64,000 nt of DNA from Saururus chinensis (GCA_035235625.1 CP141140.1:37087351-37151350); one strand, 5' to 3'; counted from the stretch's first letter, positions 13,191 to 25,425 are shown. Numbers and translations are program-made. Notes: generated from the sequence alone by a model not told the origin.

Positions 13191-14034
13191 TAACTTAAAG
13201 ATAATTTCATAATTCTAATTACACCACATCTATCATCCAAGATAATATTTTTCCAATTTATTCTCTATAGGAGAATCAGTGTCCCCCACATGTCCAAGCT
13301 TCATTGAGCATTTCATTTGTTAGACATAATATCTAAACTCTTAGAAAATTATATTGACTGAACTTATGCTTCCCCCACATGTCCGGGCTTCATTGAGCAT
13401 TTCATTTGTTTACGGGGGAGACTCACAAACAACTGAGACACTGTATCCTCTCTGATTTCATGCGAAAATATTGGTCATGTTGGTTAGCCGTTATCACTTA
13501 TGCTAAAGCTGTTATTTGTTAGGAAATGAACTATTTATAACATAATTTTAATACAATAATTCAAATAAAAGGACATTTTGAAATTAAGCACGGAATTTTT
13601 TTTATTGGTAAGACACACATTGTTACACTATATGCACCAATACAATTGCTTCAAATTAAGAGCTTAATGGCTGATTACAATTGCATCCATGCTCGAGTGT
13701 TTGAAGAGGAATGGAGGATATAGGCATTTCTCGTACAATCTACTAAACTTACATTTATTTGAATCCATTCCACTCTTGAGTCATCAACCTAGAAAAGCAT
13801 GCAATCAAATAATTCGAAGATACATATGGACTTCACAAATCACACCCATTTGCCAAAATTTACTATGGTTGTCAATGTCCTTAGAGGCACTGCTTCTTAA
13901 ATCCATGATGCTCCTTAATTGTTTCCAGAACTTGTTCGAAAGAGGGGGAAATGACAAATTTACTATAACAAAACAAACCTCAATTTGCCTCCATTAATAT
14001 AGAGTATGCCACAGGATCAACTAAAAGAAACTGT

Positions 14035-14845
14035 GCACATAAGCAAAATTTGGGGGAATGAATGGGAAATGTGAGGGCTTTTGAAAACAATCGACCATAT
14101 CTGATGGAAAAAAACCAATATGCTAATTAGTGAGGGTTTTTGATAAAGAAATGAAAGAAATAAACAAGTTGTTTGAATGCAGATCGTGAAAAAAATTCCT
14201 TTTTTACGTAACACAAAGATTTGGGAGAATTTATGGGAAATTCGTCCAAACATTAGGCCAGACATCCTGATAAAAAAAAATGAATGTCAACCCTCACTGA
14301 ATAATGATGAAATGAATAAAAAAAATGGATGCAGAAACAGAGATTTGGGGGCATGAATGGGAAATGTGAAGGCTTTTGAAAACAATGTCATATATGATGA
14401 AAAAAAAACAAAATGTTGATCAGTGAGGGAGTGAGGGTTTTTTATGAAGAAATAAAAGAAAAATTCCAGATTGTTTGAATGTAGATGATGAAAAAAAATA
14501 TTTTTTACATAATAGATTTTACCGAATTCATGGGAAATTAGCCCAAACATTGGGCCATACAGCTTGAAAAAAATATTAATGGAAATCAGTCATGGTTTAC
14601 CCTCACTGATTAATGACAAAATGAATGAATTTTTTTTTCGAATACATACAGAGAACTTTGAGGGAATGAATGGGAAATGTTAAGGCTTTTGAAAACAATT
14701 GGCCATATATGATGAAAAAAAAAACAAAACGCTGATCACTGAGGGTTTTTCGTGAGGAAATAAATGAAAAACATAGGTCGTTTGAATGCAGATTGTGAAA
14801 AAAAAATTTATTTCTTACATGATATAGAGATTTGGGGGAATCGCC
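14035..14845. repeat. Three direct repeats of about 300 bp
   Basis: The block starting TTTGGGGGAATGAATGGGAAA and continuing GGCTTTTGAAAACAAT, CAGTGAGGGTTTTT and GTTTGAATGCAGAT begins at about 14,047, 14,344 and 14,657. The spacing is about 297 and 312 bp. The 82- and 87-codon minus-strand frames at 14,017-14,265 and 14,287-14,550 are the same frame in two repeat units, which explains their similarity and speaks against a gene. Confidence 0.8.
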
Positions 14846-15954
14846 CTAATCAACATATATGAAGGCCAAAACAAGCAAGCAAGAAAAGGAGAAATCGATC
14901 TAGAAGAGAAGAAAAGGAAAAAAAATGGCGTTACCATTCTGGATGCAGATCAGATTGAGGAGGCGATCTGTTTTGTTTGGTAGAAGGGCGTCACCAGTTG
15001 AGCTATCGAAGAGACGACCAGAAGAAATCGTGGGCGATCTGGAGAGGACCGAAAGCGATCTGGAGGGGACCAGAACTATCTAGATCTGCTGCGTCGGGAG
15101 AGCTGCAATTTGGCCAGGTAGGTGCTCACTGAAGATAGAAAGTAGTTTGGGAAGAGGGAGATGGCGGACGTGGATGGCAGAAGCGGACGGTGGTGGATTA
15201 CTAAAGGCAAATGGCTGAAGCAGATTGTGGAAGGGATGATCGGGTGGAGTTTGGGAAGAGGGAGGGAGACGACTAGATAAAAAGTTTGGGCGGGTAGATG
15301 CTCGCCAAAGACAGGGAAGGAGTTTGGGAATAGGGAGATGGCATAAGTGGACGGTTGCTAGGGACTGTGGATTGCTGACGGCGATGGAAGGGAAGATTGG
15401 GGTGGAGTTCGGGAATAGGGAAGGAGACGTTTGGATCAAGATAGAAGAAGGGGGCGAATCGATAAGAGAGGGGTAATGGCCGGAAATACGTGATAACGCG
15501 TGTTTCTGGTTTTACGCATTTTTATAGAATTGACCGAATCTCCTCACGAGGAGATTTGGTGATTCAGGATGGAAACACGATTGAATCGTGGTTTAGTCCA
15601 AATTTTTGTTTATGATAAGATTCACTACCCAAATGATATTCCAGTGATTTAATGCTGAATTGTGATGGAATCGTCCAAATTTTCTCTCGATTCCGTACCC
15701 AAACAACACCTTAATGTTGATATTTTCAGGTTTAGATATGAAGATCACTTCAAGATCCATTCACAATTTGGGTGACACTCCACAATGAAGAAATTATATC
15801 AGAACCTGCACCAAGAGGAAGACACCCCATGTGTGGCTTAAAATTGATGATGATGAAAGCATTATCAAGATTACCTATATGTGATGGACAAAAGAGGCCA
15901 AGCAGGAATATCATATATTCTTAATAAGCAAGATTTGTGGCTACATTATTGAGG

Positions 15955-16472
15955 GTATTTTTTTCCTTTATGAAAAATTTTACATGTATCATTGACTTAT
16001 TTGATTTAGAAAAGTAATATATTTTTTATTTTAGGGTCATTGTTGTCAATGATAATCATTGCATAAGTTCTTCTTCACAAGCATTGTCTCATTAGCCGCC
16101 AAATCAACTTCGGCATCCATTCGGACATTGAAATCATGCCCAATTATGACTAGTCCACCTTCTAGATGGATGAGAAGGGCGTTGTTGAAGAGCAATGAGT
16201 GGTAATGTCAAATAAATTTGTCATTCCACCCTATTACTTGTCCACAACATCTTTCTAATATGTCTAGAAAGCGGACGAGTCATAATCGGGCATGATTTCA
16301 ATGCCCCAATGGATATTGAAGTTGATCTAGGTGGCTGATGAGACTGTGATGGTGGAGAAGAAGTGTGAGCGATGATTAAATTGACATTAATGACCCTAAA
16401 ATGGCAAACATATTACTTTTCTCAATTGAATAAGCCGATTATACGTGTGATTTTTTGTAGAGGAATTTAGTA
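15955..16472. repeat. Foldback repeat with arms of about 210 bp
   Basis: The arm at about 15,955-16,173 returns as its reverse complement at about 16,264-16,472, separated by a spacer of about 90 bp. Shared blocks include CTAGAAGGTGGACTAGTCAT versus CTAGAAAGCGGACGAGTCAT, GGGCATGATTTCAATG in both, and AGAAAAGTAATAT versus its reverse ATATTACTTTTCT. The arms contain a short gene-like stretch around the codons for Asp, Glu, Val, Asp and Leu, so this may be an inverted duplicate of a captured coding piece. A transcript would form a long hairpin. Confidence 0.75.
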
Positions 16473-16984
16473 CAACTTGGATCGGAAGTAACTTCTTGTT
16501 GCCATTTCGCAATCCATAGAATCTTCAAGGTAGATGAATACTGGAGGTGCTTTGTATGCAAAAATAGATTGTATTGTTTGTAAAATTTGTATGTTTGGTG
16601 TTTAGGTTAGGTATTCAAAATAAAATTTGGTATTTCTGTCGTTTACTACTTAATGTTGTTGGTAGGGATCCAAGTTTGGTATTCTTGTTTTCAAATTGAT
16701 TGTCTTTTCTCATCGTAATCATATACATTAAATTTGTATGCTTGGTGTTTAGGTTCTTGTGGTCCATCTGATAGACCTTGAGTAATATCATCATCTATAG
16801 TCATGATATCATCATCTATAGTCACAAGTGCAAATGAGTATTTCTTTCCCTTCCTAATATCTCACATGAATAAATTGAGATATTTGTTGTCAGTTATTCA
16901 CAACGAAGGAGTGTCTATTTGAACGTCAATGGGGTATATGAAACTCAATTACAATAAGTACTCCATTCATGGGCACTATGTCGT
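16473..16984. other. AT-rich DNA, no gene recognised
   Basis: Contains a short direct repeat (TTTGTATGCTTGGTGTTTAGG near 16,587 and 16,733) and a tandem repeat of ATCATCATCTATAGTCA near 16,790. No coding sequence was seen. Confidence 0.35.
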
Positions 16985-19900
16985 GTGCCACCACTCCCCC
17001 TTGACCCGAACCTTGTCCAAGGAGAGATGGCTAAGGTGTGCCAAAGCAGAAAGCTAACACAAAATTGGCTAGATTAAAGTATGCAACACTCCCTTTGTAA
17101 AAAAGTAATCAATGGAATATAAAAGAAATTAATTAAAGTCTCTTAGTCCATTACATATACAAATAGTCTCATAAAACATAATAGTCTTAAGCCTGAAAAG
17201 GAAACAACATATTTAAGCTATCAACAAGGCTATCCAAAACATATAAAGTATCAAAGTTTAACATAAGAAATTAACATAAGTCTATCCCATTACAATGAAC
17301 TCCATGTGCATCTATTTGGCTCTATGCTCGTAAAATAACTCTTTCTAAGCACTGTATGGCACAAGCATACAACCCTAAAACAAAAACAACACAAGAGGGG
17401 AAAGCTTAACTAAGTAAGGGTTTAAAAATATAATGCTCACATTAACACAAAAATATAATATATAAGAAACATCACATAGGCCTCATGTAAACCGGGGTTA
17501 ATAACACGAGTATATCCATTCCCTCACACATACAAATATGTCAAAATCTCATTCACACATCATGTCCATAAACCACACATGTGCATTATGGTCTCAATTA
17601 TATTTCATAATCACATACACAACATGTGCATTCATTAAAAACACATAATTCATACACATCATGTATGAACAAGTATCACAATACATACACATCTTGCATG
17701 AACAAGTATCACAATCTACATACATCTTACATGATCAAGTATTATAGTCTATACACAACCTATGTGAACATAAGCTTCATTATTTCTACATAAAACTTAT
17801 GTTAATGAGCATTATACTATACATAATATGTGTAAATTGCACAATGAATGTCTCATAATAGATAAAACAACATGCTCACCTTGGCTGAAGCCGAAGCAAA
17901 TTTGCTCACCTTAAAATTCCTTAAAAAAGAATACCTAAGAAGTTTGGGCAAATCCTAACTAGAGGTGCCCCTAGTAAGCCAGTGCACATGAACAAACCAG
18001 CTTAGATTCTCATTCGAGAAAGTCATAATAGTTTATCTCATTATAACATTTTGCTCTTCTCACTTGAGGAGAAAACCCGCCCATAGGGGATGTAAAACCC
18101 CGTCCATTGGACATAAACCTAACCCTTTCGGATCTAAACTCAATTTCATAAACCTTCAATATGACTAATATAGAAAACTATAGCACCCAATGGCTAATCA
18201 CGATTAAACATGATTAATCATGATTTAACAAATCATTCTCAAGTTGTATGCAATATGATACATATGTAAGCAAAGTTAAATGTATGCAAGCATAAGTAAT
18301 CGTACACTAATCAGTCTTATTATGCATGGGACATGGTCCATACTTGGAAAATGGGATCATGTAATCATAAGTAAACATAAACATACATGGTCATACTTAT
18401 AAATGAGCTAAAACATGTAGAACATGGTTCATACATAATTAATTTAGTATGTGTGTATTAATTTAGTATGTGTGTAGGCATTAATACTTCAGCATGATCA
18501 TGTTCTAATGGTGCCATGAGAAAGTCATGAAGAAATGATAAAATTCTCACTTAATTTGCATAGAATCATTTTTGTTCATGGCTGATTGATCGACCTCAAG
18601 GGGAGATAGATCAGTTGAACTATCTTCCGGATTCTCTTTTTTGCTGATAGATCGGCTTGTCTAGCCGATGGATCAGCCCGATAGGGCGATCGATCGGCTT
18701 GTCCAGCCAATCGATTGCCTCGCTGTTTGATCAACCCAACAAGGCAATCAAATAGTCAAGTCCAAAAATCCTAAAAATAGTCATTTTTCTTGGCTGGAAA
18801 CCAAATCGAATTCATTCAAAAAATCCATAAAAACTCCTAAAACTTTATGAAACTTCATGTAATCATTAACTAAGCCTAAAACATGATAGATTTAATATTT
18901 CTCATGTACATTCATGTGAAAACAACATTAAATCATTCATTCTAAAAGAATCAAATTCACCCATCAATAAGCTTCAAGAACATAAATCCACCAACAAATA
19001 TGATATTAATGTAAGTAAAACATCATCAAACAAAAATCTATTACTTTAAACAAGATTATAGACCCTTAAATCGATTCTCTTCTAAATCTCAAAGAAACCC
19101 AACCCAACAAATTAGGTTATATTAGCTATAAGAAAAAATCTAGCCTTTCCACCAAATAGAGACTCAAAACTATTAATAGATGATAGATCTAACACATTCT
19201 TGTGCCCAAAACCAAAATCAAAAAAGTTGGAGCAATAAATCCGAATCTAGAGTTTCAAATCATGGGTAAAAGAATAAACTTGAGAAAAAGAAAAACCAGA
19301 TTCCCATTTGACAAGAGAAGAACACGAGATTTAGGGCAAAAATTAAAAAAAAACATGGAAGAGATTGAGTAATTATACCTTGGATGACGATTTTCCTTCT
19401 TGAGATGACGGTAGAGCTCTCCAAAGCCTCCTAATCTCAGCATACCCCAAATGGGGAAAGTGGCCAAAGTTTCTATTTATACGTAAGACAAGTTATTGGG
19501 TTAGAAATGAGCTTAATAAGAAAATAAGTGAACATACTTGTATGCAATGAACCAAAAAACTAATTTGACAAAGCCCAAGCCCATTTAAGAGTTCAAGTGA
19601 GGGTCGGAAGCCAAGAAGTTGACACATCATATGAGATGGACGTGGGTCCAAGGGTGGGGCCCATTTCCTTTTTAAAAAGGAAATTTAGTAAACATAACAA
19701 TAATTAGTGTGGCTCTTAGTGGATTAAGTTATGCACTAATTTTTTTCAACTAAAATTAAAATAAACCCCAAAAAAATTCATAATTAAACCAAACTTTCAC
19801 ACAAAATCAAACAAACCAAAAAAGTAAAACTTTACACTAAGCAGAAAATATTAAAACTTACAAATCTTACACACCCTATAATCTTAGAAGGTATCCAACA
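16985..19900. repeat. Old LTR-retrotransposon-like DNA
   Basis: At 16,990 CACTCCCCCTTGACCCGAAC is the reverse of a polypurine tract preceded by GGACAAGGTTCGGGTCAAG, which resembles the end of a chromovirus internal region in minus orientation. Further right are features common in long gypsy LTRs: a short repeat array of CATACACATCATGTATGAAC-type units (17,520-17,770), GATGTAAAACCCCGTCCATTG near 18,088, GATCGGCTTGTC..AGCCGAT palindromic motifs (18,645-18,710) and an A-rich tail with ATAAACCCCAAAAAAATTCA near 19,762. No termini or target duplication were found. The 70-codon frame at 19,255-19,467 (minus) is not recognised. Confidence 0.4.
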
Positions 19901-20106
19901 TCTCCTTATGAAGCAGAATTAGACTAGACTTTTCACCATTGAGAGTGTACTTCATCATAGTAGATTCAAAATAAAATTGCTATAAACATATGACTGATTG
20001 TTCTTCTCCTACTTTCATCTACACCTCATTCTTCGATGAGATATGACCATAAACATGTGATAGCCAGCGGTTAGCTGTCAATAGTCTACAGACATGTGCA
20101 TGTGGC
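19901..20106. other. Left flank and target site of the Reina element
   Basis: Unassigned DNA that ends with GTGGC at 20,102-20,106. The same five bases recur at 25,426-25,430 just past the 3' LTR and form the target duplication. Removing the element joins CATGTGCATGTGGC to TATTCCCGTACATG. Confidence 0.6.
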
Positions 20107-20413
20107 TATTGTGCACGACTGCACACGATGCTCAGACTCCTTTTTATTACTTCACTGCTTTGATTAGTTAGTTGATCGGTAGCCTTTTACTTATTGGTTC
20201 ACTTGGGTTTAGATTAAACTGTATGAACCGGGTGGGTTGGGTTGGTTCAACTGGTCCGGTTCACTAGGGGGGGTCGTCTCCCATAAGGGGCGGCCTGAAC
20301 TCTTGTTTTGATTATGCAATTGGTAATTCAGACTTCTCCCCTTTCTTCTACAATTCTCCCCTTTCCCTGTGCAATCCTCCTTGATATCGATCGTGCCTGC
20401 ATCGGGCACATCA
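20107..20413 (+). repeat. 5' LTR of the Reina element
   Basis: 307 bp, starting TATTGTGCACGAC and ending GGGCACATCA. The 3' LTR starts TGTTGTGCACGAC, so the second base has changed from G to A here and the terminal TG is lost. The six differences between the LTRs are all transitions. Confidence 0.93.
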
Positions 20414-20414
20414 T

Positions 20415-20426
20415 TGGTATCGGAGC
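20415..20426 (+). promoter_or_regulatory. Primer binding site for initiator tRNA-Met
   Basis: TGGTATCGGAGC lies one base after the 5' LTR. It matches the plant initiator-methionine tRNA complement TGGTATCAGAGC with one change, A to G. This is where minus-strand DNA synthesis would start. Confidence 0.85.
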
Positions 20427-20443
20427 TTGTGTAATCCTTGACC

Positions 20444-23400
20444 ATGGCGCGTGGCAAACAGGCTATGGTGCAGGAGGCGGCGTCAGAGAAGGAGGCACCA
20501 GCGCCGACTTCCACAGATGGTCCGCAGGCCAGTGCCACTGTCAGCGATGCTCGGTTGTCAAAAATCCTCACAACGGTGCAAGCTCTTGCAGCCGACCTCG
20601 CCAGAGTGAAGGTTCAACAGGACGCCATGGCAGCGCGCTTCATGCCAGTTCTGTCTGCGCTGACCGCTGTCAACCTGGAGAAGGGCGAGCCCTCGCAGGC
20701 CCCGGAACTGACTTTGACAGCCACCCCAGTGCCCGTCAGCGTCAATTTGGGAGACCGAACCTGTCCTGCAGGCTTTGACGCTGGCCAGACAGCACTGGGA
20801 GGGAGGCACCAGACCTGGGACACGCGAGGCACACTAGGTGTTCGTGAAAATGCCCCTATGATGCCGCCCCATCCTAACCACTTCCAAGACATTGAGGACG
20901 AGTGGGACGAGTTTCCTCAGCATGGTGGGGGTCACCGAGCGGGTGCTGAACCCCGTCTGGCACGACTGTAGTTCCCGCGCTACAACGGGGATGATGACCC
21001 GGTTGAATGGTTGTATAAGGCCGACAAATTTTTCTCCTACCAAGGCACTCATTCAGAGGCAGAGCGCTTGCGCATCGCGGCCTTCCACCTTGATGGCAAT
21101 GCATCCATGTGGTTCCAGAGTTTTGAGAAAGAGGTACGATACCCAACATGGGCGGCCTTTTCCGATGAGCTCTGCGTGCAATTTGGACCAAACGAATTCC
21201 AGGATTTCAATGAGATGTTGTCTTCCATGCGCCAGACTACCACCATCCGTGCATACTACACCGAGTTTATGAAGGTGGCCAACCGGCTGCCCGACTGGCC
21301 GGTCGCCGCCTTGGTGGGTACCTTCAAGCATGGCCTCAAGCCCAAAATTTTCGAGGAGATGCGCTACTTTCCCTACGCCAATATACGGGATGTGGTATGC
21401 CACGCTCGTATCGAAGAGGAGAAACTGACCAGGCAGCGCAAAGGGGGCCGGCTTGGACCATTGGGCCGCTCTGTCCCTAGCGCCACTCTTACTCAGCCGC
21501 CGGCTAGCAGCACTATTCCTGGCCGACCCACTCCGCTCCCTTCCACTGCAGGTCCGATTGTTCGGTGTTTAACTCCGGCTCAAATGGAGGAACGCCGTTC
21601 AAAGGGGTTATGCTTCCGCTGCGACGAGAAATTTGTGCCTGGGCACCGCTGTTCCATTAAGGGCAGCCTTCTAGTGGAAGAAATGGACAATGGCAACACA
21701 GTTTGTGATGCTTCGGCCTTGTCCGCCAGTGACGAGCTCTTGCCAGAGATCTCAGTACATGCATTCTCTGGGGCTTTTACACCCCGGACGATGCACGTCG
21801 AAGGGCTTCTCAAGCGCCAAAAGGTAGCTATCCTGATCGACAGTAGTTCTACTCACAATTTTATTAATGACAGGGTTGCCAACCGTCTTGGGTGTTTCGT
21901 ATCGGACTCCAAGCCTTTTGATGTATTGATCGGTGATGGCAAGCACCTTCGGAGCAATGGGGTGTGTGCGCAGGTTACTTTATCTATCCAGGGCCATGCA
22001 TTCGTCACTGATCTCTTCCTGTTGCCGACAAAAGGGGCGGATGTTGTATTGGGTGTCCAGTGGCTCCAGGAGCTTGGCGATGTCATGTGGAACTTTAGGG
22101 AAATGTGGATGGATTTTGCACTACAGGGTCAGCACGTCCGGTTGGAAGGTACTAGGCCGGGCACTCTTCTCTCCAGCCATTCGTCGAGCAGCTTATACCG
22201 GTACGCCCCCCAAGGGCTCCTCTTACAGCAGCGTGCAGTTATTGAAGTTCCTCAATCTAGCATGCCGGCCGACCTCAGTGCGTTGTTGTCAGATTATCAA
22301 GAACTGTTCGCTGAACCCCAGGGCCTTCCACCTAGCCGCACCCATGATCATCAGATTCCGATTACTCCGGGTACCGCCCCAACCAATGTCAGGCCATACC
22401 GCTACCCCCATATTTAGAAAGCTGAGATCGAGCGGCTGGTGGCCGATATGCTTCAGGCAGGAATTATTCGGCCCAGCACAAGCTCTTATTCCTCGCCGGT
22501 GCTACTGGTGCGCAAGAAGGACGGCACACGGCGCTTCTGTGTGGACTACCGCGCCCTCAATGCTGTGACCGTGAAAGACAAGTACCCGATTCCAGTGATT
22601 GAGGAGTTACTCGATGAATTGACAGGCGCGACAGTGTTTAGTAAGCTCGATTTGCGTTCGGGCTATCATTAGATTCGCATGAGTGCTGTTGATGTGCACA
22701 AGACAGCTTTTCAGACTCACGACGGTCACTTTGAGTTTCTCGTGATGCCGTTTGGGTTGACTAATGCTCCATCCACCTTCCAATGCCTTATGAACGACCT
22801 CTTCCGCCCATTCCTGTGCCGTTATATCTTGGTTTTCTTTGATGACATTCTGGTATACAGCAAATCGTGGGCCGAGCATTTGTCCCACCTCAGGTCGGTT
22901 TTCTCAATTTTGCGTGATAACTCTTTATGTCTGAAACGTTCGAAGTGCTCCTTTGGCAGTCGACAGGTGGACTACTTGGGCCACATTATATTAGAAAAGG
23001 GTGTCGCCACCGACCCAGCCAAGGTAACCGCCATGCTGTCCTGGCCTATTCCCACCAGCGTTCGCGCACTTCGTGGTTTCTTAGGCCTCACGGGGTACTA
23101 CCGGCGCTTCATCAGTCGTTATGGGGAAATGGCTAGGCCGCTGACAGCGCTGCTCAAGAGGGGCGCTTTTGCTTGGACTCTAGAGGCGCAGACAGCATTT
23201 GACGGGCTGAAGCATGCCATGGCTTCCGCCCCCGTCTTGATCTTGCCTGACTTCAGACGACCGTTTGTGGTCGAGACGGATGCTTCGGACACAGGCTTAG
23301 GGGCAGTTTTGTTACAGGATGAGCGTCCCATAGCATATTTCAGCAAGGCCTTGGCGGGCAGATCCTTGTCACTGTCTGTCTATGAGAAGGAGATGCTGGC

Positions 23401-25087
23401 TATCATCCATGCCGTCACCAAATGGCGGCCATACCTATTGGGTTAGCGGTTCCTGATTCGTACTGACCATCAACCATTGAAGTATTTCCTCGAACAGCGG
23501 GTGTCCACCCCATCTCAGCAGTGTTGGGTCAGTAAACTTCTGTGTTATGACTATGAAGTGGTTTATAAGAAGGGGTCCGACAACACAGTGGCTGACGCTC
23601 TTTCTCGTATACCGACATCAGGGTCGTGCCTCACATTCTCTATGCTCTCTTGTCCTTTTATAGATGAGCTAAAGCAAGCCTACTGTTCTGATGCTTCGAC
23701 ACAGACGTTGATCGCTGCCCTTCAGCAGGACCCGGCTGGTCGGCCGTTTTACACCTGGCAGGACGATTTACTATTCTGGAAGGACCGTTTGTGGGTTCCT
23801 AATGTAGCTGATCTGCGCCGCCGTATCATATCTCATTTCCATGACTCTCCGGTTGCTGGCCACGAGGGGGTTTTCCACACTTACAAACGGGTCAGTCAGA
23901 GTTTCTTATGGTTGGGCATTCGTCGGGCTGTGCATGAGTATGTGACGGCTTGTGATATTTGTCAGCGCGCCAAGGTGGCCACCACTTCCCCCACTGGGCT
24001 GCTCCAGCCCCTCCCGATTCCGGACAAGTTATGGGAGGATGTCTCCATGGATTTTGTGGAAGCCTTGCCGCTGGTGCAAGGTAAGTCGGTGATCATGGTG
24101 GTGGTCGACCGCCTCTCTAAGTATGCTCATTTTTGTGCGTTGGGTCACCCCTTTACTGCTAAAACGGTGGCTGACTTGTATGTTCGGGAGGTGGCGAAGC
24201 TTCATGGTATGCCTCGTACCATTGTGTCTGATCGTGATCGTATCTTCCTTTCTCAGTTCTGGTAGGAGTTCTTTACCTTACAGGGTACGTCGCTTCATAT
24301 GAGCACTGCATATCATCCTCAGACGGATGGGCAGACTGAAGTCGTCAACCGCTGTTTGGAGCAGTACTTGAGGTGCTTCACGATGTCACAGCCCCGCCGG
24401 TGGTTGCAGCTTCTTCCGTGGGCCGAGTGGTCCTATAATATTGCTTATCACACGCGTGCTGGTTTCACTCCATTCGAGGTGGTGTATGGCCGTCCTCCCC
24501 CTACTATTTTGTCGTATGTGCCGCATCGATCTTCGGTGGCTGAGGTGGATTATACGCTACAAACTCGTGATGAGGTCTTGCGCCAGTTGAAGAGGAATCT
24601 AGATGAGGCCCAGAATCGGATGAAACAGCTCTATGATGGCCGCCGAACTGATCGGGAGTTCCAAGTTGGTGACTTGGTCTATGTTTCTGTCTTCCCGCAG
24701 CGCCAGTCTTCTTTATTCCAGCCCGAGCACTCCAAGCTTGCTCCCAGGTTTAATGGTCCATACCCGGTGGAGGCTCGCGTTGGACCGGTCGCTTACCGGC
24801 TGTCCTTGCCGCCTACTTCCTTGGTTCATCCGGTGTTCCATGTGTCCCGCCTTCGCCGGTTTGTGGGTGATCGTAGCTTGGCCGTGGGTGCGTCCCCTCC
24901 ACCACTGATGGGTCCTGTTCCGCCCTCTGATCCTGCCCCTGCGTCTGTTCTTGAGAAGAGGCAGGTGCATCGTTCGGGTCGCATTGTTACTGAGGTTTTG
25001 GTTTCATGGCAGGGTCATCCTTTGGAGGATGCGACGTGGCTGCTTGAGGATGATTTCTTGACTCGTTATCCAGCATGGTCACCTTGA
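20444..25087 (+). pseudogene. Reina gag-pol polyprotein with five in-frame amber stops
   Basis: One frame runs from the ATG at 20,444 (CCATGG context) to TGA at 25,085-25,087, 1,548 codons with no frameshift. Domain order: gag (about 20,970-21,430), zinc knuckle with CFRC..GHRC (21,611-21,652), aspartic protease (about 21,780-22,090), reverse transcriptase with the FFDD motif (about 22,430-23,000), RNase H with ETDASD (about 23,270), integrase zinc region with HxxxH and CDIC (about 23,820-23,970), integrase core with D in SMDF, D in VSDRD and E in GQTE, and a chromodomain with VSWQG..DATW (24,945-25,085). TAG stops are at 20,969, 22,415, 22,670, 23,444 and 24,263. The protease motif reads D-S-S where D-S-G or D-T-G is normal (codon 21,845-21,847). 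Confidence 0.93.
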
Positions 25088-25118
25088 GGACAAGTCGACT
25101 AGCGGAAGCGTGGTGGAG

Positions 25119-25425
25119 TGTTGTGCACGACTGCACACGATGCTCAAACTCCTTTTTATTACTTTACTGCTTTGATTAGTTAGTTGATCGGTAGCCTTTT
25201 ACTTATTGGTTCACTTGGGTTTAGATTAAACTGTATGAACCGGGCGGGTTGGGTTGGTTCAACTAGTCCGGTTCACTAGGGGGGGTCGTCTCCCATAAGG
25301 GGCGGCCTGAACTCTTGTTTTGATTATGCAATTGGTAATTCAGACTTCTCCCCTTTCTTCTACAATTCTCCCCTTTCCCTGCGCAATCCTCCTTGATATC
25401 GATCGTGCCTGCATCGGGCACATCA
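25119..25425 (+). repeat. 3' LTR of the Reina element
   Basis: 307 bp, TGTTGTGCACGAC to GGGCACATCA, preceded by the purine-rich AGCGGAAGCGTGGTGGAG, the likely primer for plus-strand synthesis. It keeps the canonical TG...CA ends. GTGGC follows at 25,426-25,430. Confidence 0.93.

Larger units (their letters stand above)
11936..15710. mobile_element. PIF/Harbinger-like non-autonomous element, 3.8 kb
   Basis: The left end begins GGGGCTGTTTGAGTGTGGAAT. The right end read in reverse begins GGTGTTGTTTGGGTACGGAAT, a match at 16 of 21 positions. TTA flanks both sides (11,933-11,935 and 15,711-15,713), the target duplication typical of PIF/Harbinger and Tourist elements. Subterminal DNA on both sides repeats motifs such as GAATCATGTTTGGGTA and GATTCACTACCCAAA. 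No DDE transposase or Myb-like frame was found, so the element looks non-autonomous. The interior is mostly internal repeats, listed separately. The proline- and serine-rich frame at 15,080-15,439 (minus) lies in GA-rich DNA and is not considered a gene. Confidence 0.72.
20107..25425 (+). mobile_element. Complete Ty3/gypsy chromovirus, Reina-type
   Basis: A 5,319-bp element with two 307-bp LTRs, a 5-bp target duplication (GTGGC), a primer site for initiator tRNA-Met, one gag-pol frame and a chromodomain at the C-terminus. Short LTRs, total size and the terminal chromodomain point to the Reina clade of chromoviruses; the clade call is inference from structure. The LTRs differ at 6 of 307 sites, so the insertion is young. 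At an assumed 1.3e-8 substitutions per site per year it would be about 0.75 million years old. It is not competent by itself because its frame has five stops. Confidence 0.93.

Noticed and set aside
15080-15439. 119-codon proline- and serine-rich minus frame
   Set aside because: Stop-poor GA-rich DNA near the end of the PIF-like element; internally repetitive with no known domain.
20209-20971. Additional frames overlapping the 5' LTR and gag of the Reina element
   Set aside because: Antisense or out-of-frame shadows of LTR and gag coding sequence.
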